64,000 nt of DNA from Comamonas phosphati (lineage in GTDB: Bacteria; Pseudomonadota; Gammaproteobacteria; Burkholderiales; Burkholderiaceae_C): the NCBI RefSeq assembly GCF_014637085.1, contig NZ_BMEU01000021.1, positions 1-64,000 of the forward strand. The letters are read 5' to 3'. Positions within the stretch are counted from its first letter, which is position 1. Every line of letters begins with the position of its first letter. Positions 17,260-27,073 of this stretch are shown here, one piece after another. The notes beneath the pieces are model-generated. The model worked only from the letters and a program-made list of their open reading frames with translations. It had not been told where the DNA came from and made no database searches. A program made the translations under genes and the position numbers.

Positions 17260-19947
17260 ATGTCATCTATTCCTCCTCGCAGCACCATGTCCGATGCACC
17301 CGAAGTGAACCCAGCTCCCGGCAAGAACTCTGAGCAACATCCGCTGGATGCATTGACGGGTGGCGCCTTTTCCGCCGAAACCTCGGGCGATCGCGCCGCG
17401 CGCATCCGCGAATGGCTGGCGACCCAGCCTCCGGTGGAGCAGCTCCAGGACGTCCTCAAGGAACTGAGCGCGCGCGACAAGGGCGCGGCCCGCGCCGTGC
17501 GCGAACGCCTGGACGAAATCCGCCGCACCGAAAACCAGGAAAAAATTTCCGTGGAATGGGCCGAGAAGGCTCAGACCCTGCTGGATGTCTCGCCTTTCGA
17601 TGCCGCCGCCGCCGCCGCCTGGCAGCGCGATGCGGCCAAGGCCGGCGCGGCGCTGTCGCGCGAGCCCCTGTCGCAATTCAAGGCCCGCCTGGCCGAGCGC
17701 GTGAAGGCGGTGGAAGAGCTGCAGCACCGCACCCAGGTGCAGCGCGAAGTGGCCCTGCTGCTGGCGCAGCGCATCGAGGTGCTGTCCACCAAGTCCTGGC
17801 GCGATGCCCAGGCCGCGCTGGAAGCGCTGCGCGCCGACGTGGGCCGCTGGCAGGAACAGGCCCAGGAACTGACCGGCGATGCCAGCTGGAGCAGTGTGGA
17901 CAGCCGTTTCCCTCCTCAACTGGAAGCCGCTTCCGCACAGCTGACGCTGGTCTGGGAAGCTTTCCAATCCGCATTGGCCCAGACCGAGGCAGCGGCCGCT
18001 GAGGAAAGCGCCCCGCTGCCCACCGTGCCCGTGTGGGCCGACGAAATCCGCGTGGCGCGCGGCCTGCCGCCCGAAACCGCTTCTGTGGAGGCTGCCAAGC
18101 CCGCTGCGGCACGCGCTGCAGCCGGTGGCCGCGGCAAGCCTGCGCCCGAGCAGGTGGAGGCCGCCAAGGCCGCCATGGGCCAGGCGCTGCAGGCGCTCAA
18201 GGACGAGACCGCCGCCGGAAAGACCGCAAGTGACGGCAAGGCCGGCTCCGCCGCCGTGCAAGCCATGCGTGCTGCCATCAAGGCCCATGGCCGCGCCGTG
18301 GACGATGCGCTGGTGACCGAAGTACACGAAGCGCTGGTGGCCGCAGGCGAGGCCGAAGGCTGGCAGCGCCAGAACGCCGACAAGCTGCGCGAAGATCTGG
18401 TGGCCAAGGCCGAAGGCCTGATCAACCGCCCCGAGGGCCAGGCCCTGGGCGGCCGCAAGATCCAGGAAACCCTGCGCAGCCTGCGCGAGCAGTGGAAGCT
18501 GGCCGACCAGGGCGCGGTGGCCAACCACGCGCTGTGGAAGAAGTTCGACGAGGCCTGCAACGCGGCCTACAAGGTCGTCGAAGCCTGGCACGACAAGGTG
18601 CGCCAGGACAGCAGCCAGGCCAAGGCCTTGCGTCTGACCCTGATCGAGGAAATCAAGGCCTGGGCGGCCGAGCATGCCGCCAGCGAAGACTGGAAGGGCG
18701 TGGCCCGCGCACTGCGCCAGTTCGCGGAGCGCTGGCGCGAGAGCGGCCACATCGGCGAGAAGCTGTTTGCCGAGCTGCAGCCGCTGTTCAAGCAGGCCAT
18801 GGCCGCCGCCGAGGCGCCGTTGCATGCCGCCCAGAAGGCCAGCCTGCAGCGCCGCCACGCCATGATCGACGAAGCTGCTGCCCTGGGCGCCGCCCCCAGC
18901 CTGCGCATCGATGCCGTCAAGGTCCTGCAGCAGCGCTGGCAGGCCGAAGCCCAGGCTGTGCCGCTGGACCGCAAGCACGAGCAGAAGCTGTGGGACGCGT
19001 TCCGCCAGCCGCTGGACGAAGCCTTCAACCGCAAGGGCGGCGAGCGCGGCCCGCGTGCTGCTGCCGAGTTGTCCGAGCGCGACCGCCGCGTGCTGGAAGC
19101 CTCCAAGGCCGTCGAGGCGGCCAACGCCAGCGGCGATGCCCAGCAGATCCGCGCCGCCATGGCCGAGCTTGAATCCGTGCTCAAGAGCCAGGCAGCCCCG
19201 GACTCCGAGCAAAACCACTCGCAAGCCCGGGCCGATCAAGTCTCCAATGCTTCTGAAGCACAAGCAACGCCGGCCCAGCCGGCCCGCCCGGTGGTGGCCG
19301 TGCGCGGCGACGACCGCCCCGGTGTGAAAAAGGATGCGGCGGCCGCTCCCGCCGGCCGCCCGGGCCGCCCTGGCGACCGCAAGGACGGCGGCCGCGGGCG
19401 CGATGCCCGCGATGGCCGTGGTACCGAGCGTGGCCGTGATGGACGTGATGCAGGCCGTGGTCGTGATTTCGTCCGCGAAGAGCGCGGTCCGCGCCTGGCC
19501 GATCCGGCCTTCCGCGCTCAGCGCGAGGCCATGGAGCACGCCCAGGAAGCCCTGCGCAAGCTCGCGGCCCAGGCCCACGGCGAAGCGCTGAGCCAGTTGA
19601 TGAATGCCTGGGAAGCGCGCGATGCGTCGCAGCTGCCCTCGGCCCAGCAGCTGGGCGGCCGCGTGACGGCCCCGGTGCGCTCCGCATGGTCCAACGCCGT
19701 TGCCGCCACGCCCAAGGGTGATGCCGCACAGGCGCTGCTGCGCCTGGAAATGGCCGCCGACGTGCCCACGCCGGCCGACCAGCTGAGCGCCCGCCGCGCA
19801 TTGCAGCTGCAGCTGCTTACGCGCCGCAACGATCCTTCGCCCCAGGAAACCTGGGGCCAGGATGCCGCCCAGGTGCTGGCCAGCGCACGCGACGAAGCTT
19901 CGGCCCGCCGCCTGCAGAACGCGCTCAAGCATCTGTTGAAGAAGTAA
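17260..19947 (+). CDS. DUF349-domain coiled-coil protein
   Basis: The 895-residue cytoplasmic protein is rich in Ala, Glu and Lys. It carries repeated DUF349 helices in the middle (for example LREQWKLADQGAVANHALWKKFDEACNAAYK near 408-440 and a second DxLWDAFRQPLDEAF-type unit near 575). About residues 695-745 form an Arg/Gly/Asp-rich low-complexity stretch (GRGRDARDGRGTERGRDGRD), as in RNA-binding disordered regions. DUF349 proteins have no settled enzyme role. The start could also be the ATG at 17287 (MSDAPEV); neither has a strong ribosome site. A long antisense open frame exists but is a GC artefact. Confidence 0.75.
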   Translation: MSSIPPRSTMSDAPEVNPAPGKNSEQHPLDALTGGAFSAETSGDRAARIREWLATQPPVEQLQDVLKELSARDKGAARAVRERLDEIRRTENQEKISVEWAEKAQTLLDVSPFDAAAAAAWQRDAAKAGAALSREPLSQFKARLAERVKAVEELQHRTQVQREVALLLAQRIEVLSTKSWRDAQAALEALRADVGRWQEQAQELTGDASWSSVDSRFPPQLEAASAQLTLVWEAFQSALAQTEAAAAEESAPLPTVPVWADEIRVARGLPPETASVEAAKPAAARAAAGGRGKPAPEQVEAAKAAMGQALQALKDETAAGKTASDGKAGSAAVQAMRAAIKAHGRAVDDALVTEVHEALVAAGEAEGWQRQNADKLREDLVAKAEGLINRPEGQALGGRKIQETLRSLREQWKLADQGAVANHALWKKFDEACNAAYKVVEAWHDKVRQDSSQAKALRLTLIEEIKAWAAEHAASEDWKGVARALRQFAERWRESGHIGEKLFAELQPLFKQAMAAAEAPLHAAQKASLQRRHAMIDEAAALGAAPSLRIDAVKVLQQRWQAEAQAVPLDRKHEQKLWDAFRQPLDEAFNRKGGERGPRAAAELSERDRRVLEASKAVEAANASGDAQQIRAAMAELESVLKSQAAPDSEQNHSQARADQVSNASEAQATPAQPARPVVAVRGDDRPGVKKDAAAAPAGRPGRPGDRKDGGRGRDARDGRGTERGRDGRDAGRGRDFVREERGPRLADPAFRAQREAMEHAQEALRKLAAQAHGEALSQLMNAWEARDASQLPSAQQLGGRVTAPVRSAWSNAVAATPKGDAAQALLRLEMAADVPTPADQLSARRALQLQLLTRRNDPSPQETWGQDAAQVLASARDEASARRLQNALKHLLKK

Positions 19948-20010
19948 GCCCCCGAGGCGCTGCGCGCCTTCCCCCGAGGGGGACGACGCCTTCGCCGCGA
20001 GGCGGCCCTT
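19948..20010 (+). repeat. Dispersed GC-rich intergenic repeat, copy 1
   Basis: The unit begins GCCCCCGAGGCGC and continues CTTCCCCCGAGGGGGACG then CGCCGCGAGGCGGCCCTTGC. The same family, in the opposite orientation, lies at 54141-54234 and 55205-55302. Each copy sits right after a stop codon, oriented with the gene before it. Internal complementarity (CCCCC/GGGGG, CGCC/GGCG) gives stem-loops. Confidence 0.75.
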
Positions 20011-20087
20011 GCTCTGCGTCCCTGACTTGGGCTGTGCCCGTTTCATGGATTGCCGGCCATGCCTGGAGCCCTGGATAGCCAATGTGG

Positions 20088-20123
20088 AAATGCCGTTCAC
20101 CGATGCCGGTGAGCGGCATTTTT
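20088..20123 (+). terminator. Terminator between the DUF349 gene and rimO
   Basis: AAATGCCGTTCACC (20088-20101) pairs with GGTGAGCGGCATTT (20108-20121), with one G/T mismatch, followed by T. Confidence 0.8.
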
Positions 20124-20286
20124 CATGGCGAGTCCCGGCAAGGTCGGGCTTGGTGCATGGCCGTGGCTGAGCATGGTTGCGGGCGGTTCGTTAAAATCAA
20201 GGGTTGGTTTTGGCTCGCCGGGCATGGATGGGCCGCTACACGCTGTCGGCCTTGTCTGGCCGGGCGCAAGGATTTAAAGCACATCA

Positions 20287-21696
20287 ATGACTAGCGAACA
20301 GAACACCTCCACACAAGCTGCGCCCAAGGTCGGCTTCGTATCCCTGGGCTGCCCCAAGGCGCTCACGGACTCCGAACTGATCCTCACGCAGCTCAGCGCC
20401 GAGGGCTATCAGACCTCCAAGACCTTCGAGGGCGCGGACCTGGTCATCGTCAATACCTGCGGCTTCATCGATGACGCCGTCAGGGAAAGCCTGGACACCA
20501 TCGGCGAGGCGCTGGCCGCCAACGGCAAGGTGATCGTGACGGGCTGCCTGGGTGCCAAGGCCGGCAAGCAGGGTGGCAACATGGTGGCCGAGGTGCACCC
20601 CAGCGTGCTGGCCGTGACCGGCCCGCATGCTACGCAGGAGGTGATGGATGCCGTCCACACCCATCTGCCCAAGCCGCACGACCCCTTCGTGGACCTGATT
20701 CCCGGCGGAATCCCGGGGGCCATCGGCGAAGCCGGCATCAAGCTCACGCCCAAGCACTATGCGTACCTGAAGATTTCCGAAGGCTGCAACCACCGCTGCA
20801 CCTTCTGCATCATCCCCTCGATGCGCGGCGATCTGGTGTCGCGCCCCATCGGCGATGTGCTCAAGGAAGCCAAGGCGTTGTTCGAAGGCGGCGTCAAGGA
20901 GCTGCTGGTCATCAGCCAGGACACCTCGGCCTACGGCGTGGACGTGAAGTACCGCACGGGCTTCTGGGACGGCAAGCCGGTCAAGACCCGCATGCTGGAG
21001 CTGACCGAGGAGCTGGGCAAGCTGGCCGCCCAGCACGGCGCCTGGGTGCGCCTGCACTATGTCTATCCCTATCCCACGGTGGACGCCATCCTGCCGCTGA
21101 TGGCACAGGGCCTGGTGCTGCCTTACCTGGACGTGCCGCTGCAGCACAGCCACCCCGACGTCCTGAAGCGCATGAAGCGCCCGGCCAGCGGCGAGAAGAA
21201 CCTGGAGCGCATCAAGGAATGGCGCAAGGTCTGCCCCGAGCTGGTGATCCGCTCCACCTTCATCGCCGGCTTTCCCGGCGAGACCGAGGAAGAGTTCGAG
21301 CATCTGCTGAACTTCATCCGCGAAGCCGAGATCGACCGTGCCGGCTGCTTTGCCTACAGTCCGGTGGAAGGCGCCACGGCCAACGAACTGCCCGGCATGC
21401 TGCCCGAGGAAGTGCGCGAGGCGCGCCGCACGCGCTTCATGGAAGTGGCCGAGGAGGTCTCCACCCAGCGCCTGCAGCGCCGCGTCGGCCAGGTCATGAA
21501 GGTGCTGGTGGACAAGTCCATCGGCTTGGGCAAGAAGGGCGGCGTGGGCCGCACCTATGCCGACGCGCCCGAGATCGACGGCGTGGTCCAGCTGCTGCCG
21601 CCCGAGAAGGCCAGCAAGACCTACAAGGTGGGCGAGCTGATCAGCGTGAAGATCGTGGGCACGCAAGGCCACGATCTGGTAGGCCAGCCGGTCTGA
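20287..21696 (+). CDS. rimO: Ribosomal protein uS12 methylthiotransferase
   Basis: This radical-SAM enzyme adds a methylthio group to an aspartate of ribosomal protein S12. The 469 residues show the N-terminal cluster domain ([31 protein letters not shown]), the radical-SAM triad CNHRCTFC (near 170-177) and a C-terminal TRAM domain (residues about 395-469). [11 protein letters not shown] and [13 protein letters not shown] favour RimO over MiaB. It starts at the ATG at 20287 and is a single-gene unit. Confidence 0.95.
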   Translation: MTSEQNTSTQAAPKVGFVSLGCPKALTDSELILTQLSAEGYQTSKTFEGADLVIVNTCGFIDDAVRESLDTIGEALAANGKVIVTGCLGAKAGKQGGNMVAEVHPSVLAVTGPHATQEVMDAVHTHLPKPHDPFVDLIPGGIPGAIGEAGIKLTPKHYAYLKISEGCNHRCTFCIIPSMRGDLVSRPIGDVLKEAKALFEGGVKELLVISQDTSAYGVDVKYRTGFWDGKPVKTRMLELTEELGKLAAQHGAWVRLHYVYPYPTVDAILPLMAQGLVLPYLDVPLQHSHPDVLKRMKRPASGEKNLERIKEWRKVCPELVIRSTFIAGFPGETEEEFEHLLNFIREAEIDRAGCFAYSPVEGATANELPGMLPEEVREARRTRFMEVAEEVSTQRLQRRVGQVMKVLVDKSIGLGKKGGVGRTYADAPEIDGVVQLLPPEKASKTYKVGELISVKIVGTQGHDLVGQPV

Positions 21697-21718
21697 TGTC
21701 TGCCTTCATAAAGTGAGC

Positions 21719-21756
21719 AGCCTGCGCTGAAAGGGTAAGGGTTTCAGGCTTTTTAT
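21719..21756 (+). terminator. Terminator after rimO
   Basis: AGCCTG...CTGAAA pairs with TTTCAGGCT around GGGTAAGGG and is followed by five T. Confidence 0.6.
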
Positions 21757-21823
21757 CCCTTGAATCCATTACCTATCAATCGCAGGTAGCTCACTTTTTT
21801 GATGCATACGCGCAGCGGCCAAT

Positions 21824-21854
21824 AAAAAAGGCTTCCTCTTGGGAAGCCTTTTTT
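21824..21854 (-). terminator. Terminator after efp
   Basis: AAAAAAGGCTTCC (21824-21836) pairs with GGAAGCCTTTTTT (21842-21854). It lies 34 nt beyond the efp stop on the minus strand and is symmetric enough to act both ways. Confidence 0.9.
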
Positions 21855-21887
21855 GCGTGGGAGGCTGCTGCGGGAGCTGCCATCGCA

Positions 21888-22442
21888 TTACACGCGCTTG
21901 CGGTATTCGCCGGTGCGGGTGTCGATTTCGATCTTGTCTTCCTGGGCCACGAACAGGGGCACGGCCACTTCGAAGCCGGTAGCGATCTTGGCGGGCTTCA
22001 GCACCTTGCCGGAAGTGTCGCCCTTGACGGCGGGTTCGGTCCAGGTGATTTCGCGCACGATGGTGGTGGGCAGTTCGCAGGAAATGGCCTTGCCGTCGTA
22101 GAACACGACTTCGGCTTCCATGCCGTCTTCCAGGTAGTTGATGGCGTCGCCCATGTTTTCGGCTTCGACTTCGTACTGGTTGAACTCGGCGTCCATCCAC
22201 ACGTACATGGGGTCGGCGAAGTAGGAGTAGGTGCAATCCTTCTTGTCCAGGATCACGTTGTCGATCTTGTCGTCAGCCTTGAACACGTTTTCCGTGCCGA
22301 AGTTGCCGATCAGGCTCTTGAGCTTCATGCGCACGGTGGCAGCGCCACGGCCGCCACGGGCGTATTCGGTCTTCAGAACGATCATGGGATCCTTGCCGAA
22401 CATGATCACGTTGCCGGCGCGGATTTCTTGAGCGATTTTCAT
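21888..22442 (-). CDS. efp: Elongation factor P, arginine-32 type
   Basis: EF-P relieves ribosome stalling at polyproline. The 184-residue protein has the KOW-like N domain and two OB domains ([25 protein letters not shown] in the middle). Residue 32, in [12 protein letters not shown], is arginine rather than lysine, the form modified by EarP with rhamnose. earP lies beside it, which agrees. I start at [11 protein letters not shown]; the upstream 18 codons of the open frame ([11 protein letters not shown]...) are not family sequence. Confidence 0.97.
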   Translation of the reverse strand: MKIAQEIRAGNVIMFGKDPMIVLKTEYARGGRGAATVRMKLKSLIGNFGTENVFKADDKIDNVILDKKDCTYSYFADPMYVWMDAEFNQYEVEAENMGDAINYLEDGMEAEVVFYDGKAISCELPTTIVREITWTEPAVKGDTSGKVLKPAKIATGFEVAVPLFVAQEDKIEIDTRTGEYRKRV

Positions 22443-22599
22443 AGCTTGCTTATGAAAGGTTGGAGCCGCTCTACACGGCAGGCAAGCTGTTCGCAAAAAT
22501 CAAAGTGCGGCGGCGGGGCCTGCCGCGTGTGCCGCGGCGGTGGAGCGACCCTGTAAGGCCGGCGTGCTGCCGGCGCCCCAGGGAGGCAAAACGTAGATT

Positions 22600-23769
22600 T
22601 TAGCTTTTTTCGGCAACAAAGGCTTGAAGCTGTGCAATCAAATCGATTTGTTGGGCCAGCCGCCCGCGTGCCGCCTGTGTGCATTGCTGCCATTCGTGCA
22701 GCATTGCGGGGCTGGGCAAAGGCAATGTTTGCGGCGCGGTCATGCCGTTCCAGGCGTGGTGGAAGGCCCGCAGGCTGGCTGGCGCCTGCAGCCAGGCCAG
22801 AAAGGCGTCGAGCTTGTCGTGGTGCGCATTGTCGTGCTGCGGATAGATGTGCCAGACCATGGGCTGGCCGGCCCACAGCGCGCGCACCAGCGAATCCTCG
22901 CCGCGCACCAGGTTCAGGTCGCAGCCCCAGAGCATTTCGTCGAACAGCGGCTGGGCACAGGGCTGCAGATAGTGCAGGGCCGGCTGGGCCGCTGGCGATG
23001 GTGGCAAGGCCTGTACCGCCGCCGTGGCGCGGCCCGGCGTGACCAGCAAATGGGATGGGTGTGCCGCGGCCTTGCGCAACTGCCACATGAGCTCGGGCAG
23101 GGCCGCGGGTTCGTAGCAGAACAGCGAGATCGCGCAGTCATCCTCGGCCATGCCGAAACGCGAGCGCCACGCGTTCCGCCGGCTTGCAAAGGCCTGCTGG
23201 CGCCCCGCCAGGTCCTGTTCGCGTGCCAGCGCGCCCGTGTCCGGGGTGAAGCCTGGGTAGAAGAACCAGCGCGTCATGCCGGCGGCGGGGCCGGACATGA
23301 GACGCGAAGGCAGGCGGTGGCAGCGCTCCACATAGTCCTCGGCCGACAGGTATTCGAGGTTGATCCATACCGGGGCGGCACCGGCGGCGGCCTTGTCCGC
23401 GATGCGCTGCACAAAGGGCGCGGGAATCTCGCAGCCAAAGGCCTCGACCACCACATCACCCACTAGCGCGCCCACGGCCTCGGGCAGGTCGGCAGCCTGC
23501 GCGGGCCATGGGTGAACGCTGAGCCCCGAAGGATGCGGCCGTGGCGCCATCCACTGCAGGGCGCTGGCGTCGTCCATCCACAGCCGTACCTGCTGGCCGC
23601 GCGCCGCGAGTTCGGCCGCGATGCGCCAGCACACGCCCACGTCGCCGAAGTTGTCGATGACCTGGCAAAAAATATCCCAGGTGCGCGGCGCATGGGCTTG
23701 GGGCGCCGTTTCTGGGGCGAGTGGGAGGAAATCCAGCATGGTTTGCTTCGATGGGGCGTCTAGGGCCAT
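22600..23769 (-). CDS. earP: EF-P arginine rhamnosyltransferase EarP
   Basis: EarP transfers rhamnose from dTDP-rhamnose to Arg32 of EF-P. The 389-residue protein (former DUF2331) has the N-terminal signature WDIFCQVIDNFGDVGVCWR, with the catalytic-region aspartates, and the late nucleotide-sugar motif CDLNLVRGEDSLVRALWAGQPMVWHIYPQ. I start at MALDAPSKQ (23769) because its ATG shares a base with the stop of the LysR gene (TGATG), showing translational coupling. MLDFLPL at 23739 is an alternative. efp lies 157 bp downstream on the same strand. Confidence 0.95.
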   Translation of the reverse strand: MALDAPSKQTMLDFLPLAPETAPQAHAPRTWDIFCQVIDNFGDVGVCWRIAAELAARGQQVRLWMDDASALQWMAPRPHPSGLSVHPWPAQAADLPEAVGALVGDVVVEAFGCEIPAPFVQRIADKAAAGAAPVWINLEYLSAEDYVERCHRLPSRLMSGPAAGMTRWFFYPGFTPDTGALAREQDLAGRQQAFASRRNAWRSRFGMAEDDCAISLFCYEPAALPELMWQLRKAAAHPSHLLVTPGRATAAVQALPPSPAAQPALHYLQPCAQPLFDEMLWGCDLNLVRGEDSLVRALWAGQPMVWHIYPQHDNAHHDKLDAFLAWLQAPASLRAFHHAWNGMTAPQTLPLPSPAMLHEWQQCTQAARGRLAQQIDLIAQLQAFVAEKS

Positions 23770-24674
23770 CAAGGGGTGGGCGTTTGGCACAGATGCTCGA
23801 CCAGCAACTGGGCCACGGGCGACAGCGCATCCTGCGAACGCACGCAAAGCATGAGCTGGCGCTCGGCCCAGGGCTCGGCCAGCCGTATGCAGCGCAGCGG
23901 CAGCGCGCCCATGTAGATGCGTGCGCTGCCTTCGGGCAGGATGCCGATGCCCAGGCCCGCGGCCACCATCAGGCATAGCGCGTCATAGCCCGTCACCTTC
24001 ATGCGCAGGCGCAGTTGCAGGCCCTGGTCGGCGGCTGCGCGGGTAAGTTGATGGTTGAGTGCGCTGTCGGCATGCATGCCGATCAGGTCATGCTCCACCA
24101 CCTGGGCCAGAGCCAGCTTGCGCTGCCTTGCCAGCACATGGCCCTGGGGCACGACCACGGCCAGGCGGTCGCCGCGGTAGGGGCGCAAGCTGATCTTGTC
24201 GCCGTAGCTGCCGTTGTTGAGCAGGCCGATATCGGCCTCGTTGTCGGCCACGGCGCGCGCGATGTCGTTGCTCACGCGCTCCTGCAGGCGCACGTCCACA
24301 TGCGGATGCTGACTCAGAAAGCTCTGCAACTGCGCGGGCAGGAACTGGGTGATGCTGGAGATATTGGCCATCACGCGCACATGGCCGCGCAGGCCTTTGC
24401 CGCCGTCGTGTGCATAGTCCTTCATCTGCGTGGCGATGCCGTCGAGCTCGTTGAGCACGCCGCGCGCCATGTGCAGCAAGGCATAGGCCGCAGCCGTGGG
24501 CGTGCTGCCGCGGTTGCTGCGCGTGAAGAGCTCCACCTGCAGCTGGTCCTCCAGCTCCGCCAGGCGCCGGCTGGCGGCCGAGGGCGCGATGTGCTCGCGC
24601 GAGGCGGCCCGCGCGATGGCGTTTTCTTCCATCACGGCCACAAACAGGCGCAGGGTGATCGGGTCCAGTTTCAT
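23769..24674 (-). CDS. LysR-family transcriptional regulator
   Basis: The 301-residue protein has a LysR winged helix at residues 4-62 (LRLFVAVMEENAIARAASREHIAPSAASRRLAELEDQLQ) and a periplasmic-binding-like effector domain after 90. It is divergent from the CoA transferase gene, with 155 bp between, so it most likely controls that catabolic cluster; its effector would be the cluster substrate or a CoA ester. I start at MKLDPITLRL; the upstream extension of the frame has no HTH character. The stop overlaps earP by one base. Confidence 0.88.
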   Translation of the reverse strand: MKLDPITLRLFVAVMEENAIARAASREHIAPSAASRRLAELEDQLQVELFTRSNRGSTPTAAAYALLHMARGVLNELDGIATQMKDYAHDGGKGLRGHVRVMANISSITQFLPAQLQSFLSQHPHVDVRLQERVSNDIARAVADNEADIGLLNNGSYGDKISLRPYRGDRLAVVVPQGHVLARQRKLALAQVVEHDLIGMHADSALNHQLTRAAADQGLQLRLRMKVTGYDALCLMVAAGLGIGILPEGSARIYMGALPLRCIRLAEPWAERQLMLCVRSQDALSPVAQLLVEHLCQTPTP

Positions 24675-24829
24675 AGGACTTGCGATTATCCCGCCAAGCG
24701 CTCCCTGGCCATGCCCAAATGCGATGGCAGCTTCGCATTTGAGCGTTTTGCATTGTGCTGTGCCCGGAGCAAGATGACCCGCAAAGCCGTGTTCCGGGTT
24801 GGAACTGCGGCACCAAGAGAGACAACTGG

Positions 24830-26062
24830 ATGAGTGCAAAGAACATCAGCAACCCTGCCACGCCGGTCGACACGCCCAGCGCGCTGCAAGGCGTGAAGGT
24901 GGTGGAAATGGGGCAGTTGATCGCCGGACCGTTCTGCGGCAAGACGCTGGGCGAATTCGGCGCCGACGTGATCAAGATCGAGGCGCCCGGCGCGGGCGAC
25001 CCGCTGCGCAACTGGCGGCTGATCAAGGCCGGCACTTCCGTCTGGTGGCAGGTGCAGTCGCGCAACAAGCGCTCGGTGGCCCTCGACCTGCGCCAGAAGG
25101 AGGCCCAGGATGTGGCCCGGCGCCTGCTCGCCGAAGCCGATGTGCTGATCGAGAACTTCCGCCCCGGCACGCTGGAGGGCTGGGGCATGTCGCCTGCCGA
25201 GCTGCACGTCCTCAATCCCGGTCTGGTGATCCTGCGCATCTCGGGCTACGGCCAGACCGGCCCCTACCGCGATCAGCCGGGCTTTGGCGTGATCGGCGAG
25301 GCCATGGGCGGCCTGCGCCACCTGACGGCCGAGCCGGGCCGCGTGCCGGTGCGCGTGGGCGTCTCCATAGGCGACACGCTGGCCGCGCTGCATGGCGTGA
25401 TCGGCGTGATGATGGCGCTGTACCATCGGAAGGTGAGCGGCGGCCCGGGCCAGGTCATCGACGTGGCATTGCACGAGGCCGTGTTCAACGTGATGGAAAG
25501 CCTGTTGCCCGAATACAGTGCCTTCGGCGCCGTGCGCGAGGCCGCTGGCAGCGCGCTGCCTGGCATTGCGCCATCCAACGCCTATCCCTGCCAGGACGGC
25601 TGGGTGCTGGTGGCCGGCAATGGCGACTCCATCTTCAAGCGTCTGATGTCGGTCATAGGCCGCCAGGATCTGGCCGATGCGCCCGACCTGGCCCACAACG
25701 CCGGCCGCGTGGCGCGCGTGGCCGAGATCGATGCCGCCGTTGGCGATTGGACGCATGGCCGCAGCGTGCGCGCCGTGATGGCGGAACTGGCCAAGGCCCG
25801 CGTGCCCGCAGGCAAGGTCTATACGGCCCGAGATATTGCCGAGGACCCGCACTACCGCGCCCGCGACATGATCCTGACCCAGCGCACGCGCGACGGCTAT
25901 GACGTGGAAGTGCCGGGCATCGTGCCCAAGCTTTCGCTCACGCCCGGCACGGTGCGTGCCAGCGCGCCCCATGTGGGCGACGATACCGACGCCGTGCTGG
26001 CCGAGGTGGGCCTGACGGCCGGGCAGATCGCGCTGTTGCGCAGCAAGGGGATCATTCAATGA
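24830..26062 (+). CDS. CaiB/BaiF (class III) CoA transferase
   Basis: The 410-residue class III CoA transferase carries GPFCGKTLGEFGADVIKIE near 33-51 and VSIGDTLAALHG with the likely catalytic aspartate D182, which forms an anhydride with the acyl substrate. It would move CoA from a donor such as succinyl-CoA to a carboxylic acid. The ATG at 24830 (MSAKNISNP) is preferred; the 25 upstream codons are not conserved-looking. The stop overlaps the lyase start (ATGA), so the two enzymes are made together. The substrate is inferred from the lyase. Confidence 0.9.
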   Translation: MSAKNISNPATPVDTPSALQGVKVVEMGQLIAGPFCGKTLGEFGADVIKIEAPGAGDPLRNWRLIKAGTSVWWQVQSRNKRSVALDLRQKEAQDVARRLLAEADVLIENFRPGTLEGWGMSPAELHVLNPGLVILRISGYGQTGPYRDQPGFGVIGEAMGGLRHLTAEPGRVPVRVGVSIGDTLAALHGVIGVMMALYHRKVSGGPGQVIDVALHEAVFNVMESLLPEYSAFGAVREAAGSALPGIAPSNAYPCQDGWVLVAGNGDSIFKRLMSVIGRQDLADAPDLAHNAGRVARVAEIDAAVGDWTHGRSVRAVMAELAKARVPAGKVYTARDIAEDPHYRARDMILTQRTRDGYDVEVPGIVPKLSLTPGTVRASAPHVGDDTDAVLAEVGLTAGQIALLRSKGIIQ

Positions 26063-27057
26063 GTTCGCAAGCCGTCTGGCAGGGCGCAGGCCGCCGCATC
26101 TTCATGAACGAAGTCGGCACGCGCGACGGCCTGCAGATGGAGCCGGCCTTTGTGTCCACCGAGGACAAGATCGCACTGGTCAACGCGTTGTCGGATGCGG
26201 GCCTGTCCAAGATCGAAGTCACGGCCTTTGTCTCGCCCACGGCGATTGCCGCGCTGCGCGACGGCGAGATCGTGATGCGCGAGATCGCGCGTCGGCCCGG
26301 CACCGTCTACACGGCGCTGGTGCCCAATGTGCGCGGCGCCGAGCGCGCCATCGAGGCGCGCACCGGCGAACTCAATCTCGTGATGTCGGTCAGCGAGACG
26401 CACAACCTCTGCAATCTGCGCATGCAGCGCGCGCAGTCGTTCGCGGTCCTGCAGCAGGTGATCGCCACGGCGCAGCAGGCCCGCGTGCCGGTCAATGTCT
26501 CGCTGTCGTGCTGCTTCGGCTGCCCCATGGAGGGCGACGTACCGCAGGCCGAAGTGCTGGCCTGGGTGCAGCGCTTTGCCGATCTGGGCGTGCAGGGCAT
26601 CACGCTGTGCGACACCACGGGCATGGCCTATCCCAGCCAGGTGCATGAGATGACCAGGGCCTTCAAGGCGCGCTGGCCCGCGCTGGGCCTGACCCTGCAT
26701 TTCCACAACACGCGCGGCATGGCGCTGGCCAATGTGCTGGCGTCCATGGCCGCGGGCGCTGACCGGTTCGACGCTTCGATAGGCGGTCTGGGCGGCTGCC
26801 CGTATGCGCCCGGAGCCTCGGGCAATGCCTGCACCGAGGAAATCGTGCATGCGCTGCAGCTCATGGGCTACGACACGGGTATCGACCTGCCGGCGCTGAT
26901 CGCCACCGCGGCCCGACTGCCCGCGCTGATCGGCCACGAGGTGCCCAGCCAGATCGCGCGCGCCGGTCACCGGCTGGACCTGCACCCGGTGCCCGCGGGC
27001 TTCGATGCGATCCGCGAGCGCGCGCTGGCGCGGCAGCCTTCATTGCCTTATCCATAA
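26059..27057 (+). CDS. HMG-CoA lyase family protein
   Basis: The 332-residue TIM-barrel lyase has the family marks NEVGTRDGLQMEP (catalytic Arg-Asp, near 15-25), FHNTRGMALANV (metal-binding His-x-His with the preceding residues, near 214-225) and GGLGGCPYAPGASGN (catalytic cysteine loop, near 245-259). It cleaves 3-hydroxy-3-methylglutaryl-CoA, or a relative such as citramalyl-CoA, into acetyl-CoA plus a keto acid. With the coupled CoA transferase it makes a two-step path from a free branched dicarboxylate. The exact substrate cannot be read from sequence. Confidence 0.9.
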   Translation: MSSQAVWQGAGRRIFMNEVGTRDGLQMEPAFVSTEDKIALVNALSDAGLSKIEVTAFVSPTAIAALRDGEIVMREIARRPGTVYTALVPNVRGAERAIEARTGELNLVMSVSETHNLCNLRMQRAQSFAVLQQVIATAQQARVPVNVSLSCCFGCPMEGDVPQAEVLAWVQRFADLGVQGITLCDTTGMAYPSQVHEMTRAFKARWPALGLTLHFHNTRGMALANVLASMAAGADRFDASIGGLGGCPYAPGASGNACTEEIVHALQLMGYDTGIDLPALIATAARLPALIGHEVPSQIARAGHRLDLHPVPAGFDAIRERALARQPSLPYP

Positions 27058-27073
27058 CGACAGGAGACAACCC

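Larger units (their letters stand above)
19948..20286. other. Intergenic region with dispersed repeat and terminator
   Basis: This gap holds a 63-bp dispersed intergenic repeat directly after the DUF349 stop, then a terminator at 20088-20123, then about 160 bp leading to rimO. I see no gene in it. Confidence 0.6.

Noticed and set aside
17263-20100. 945-residue minus-strand open frame opposite the DUF349 gene
   Set aside because: Same type of antisense artefact, crossing a terminator and an intergenic repeat.
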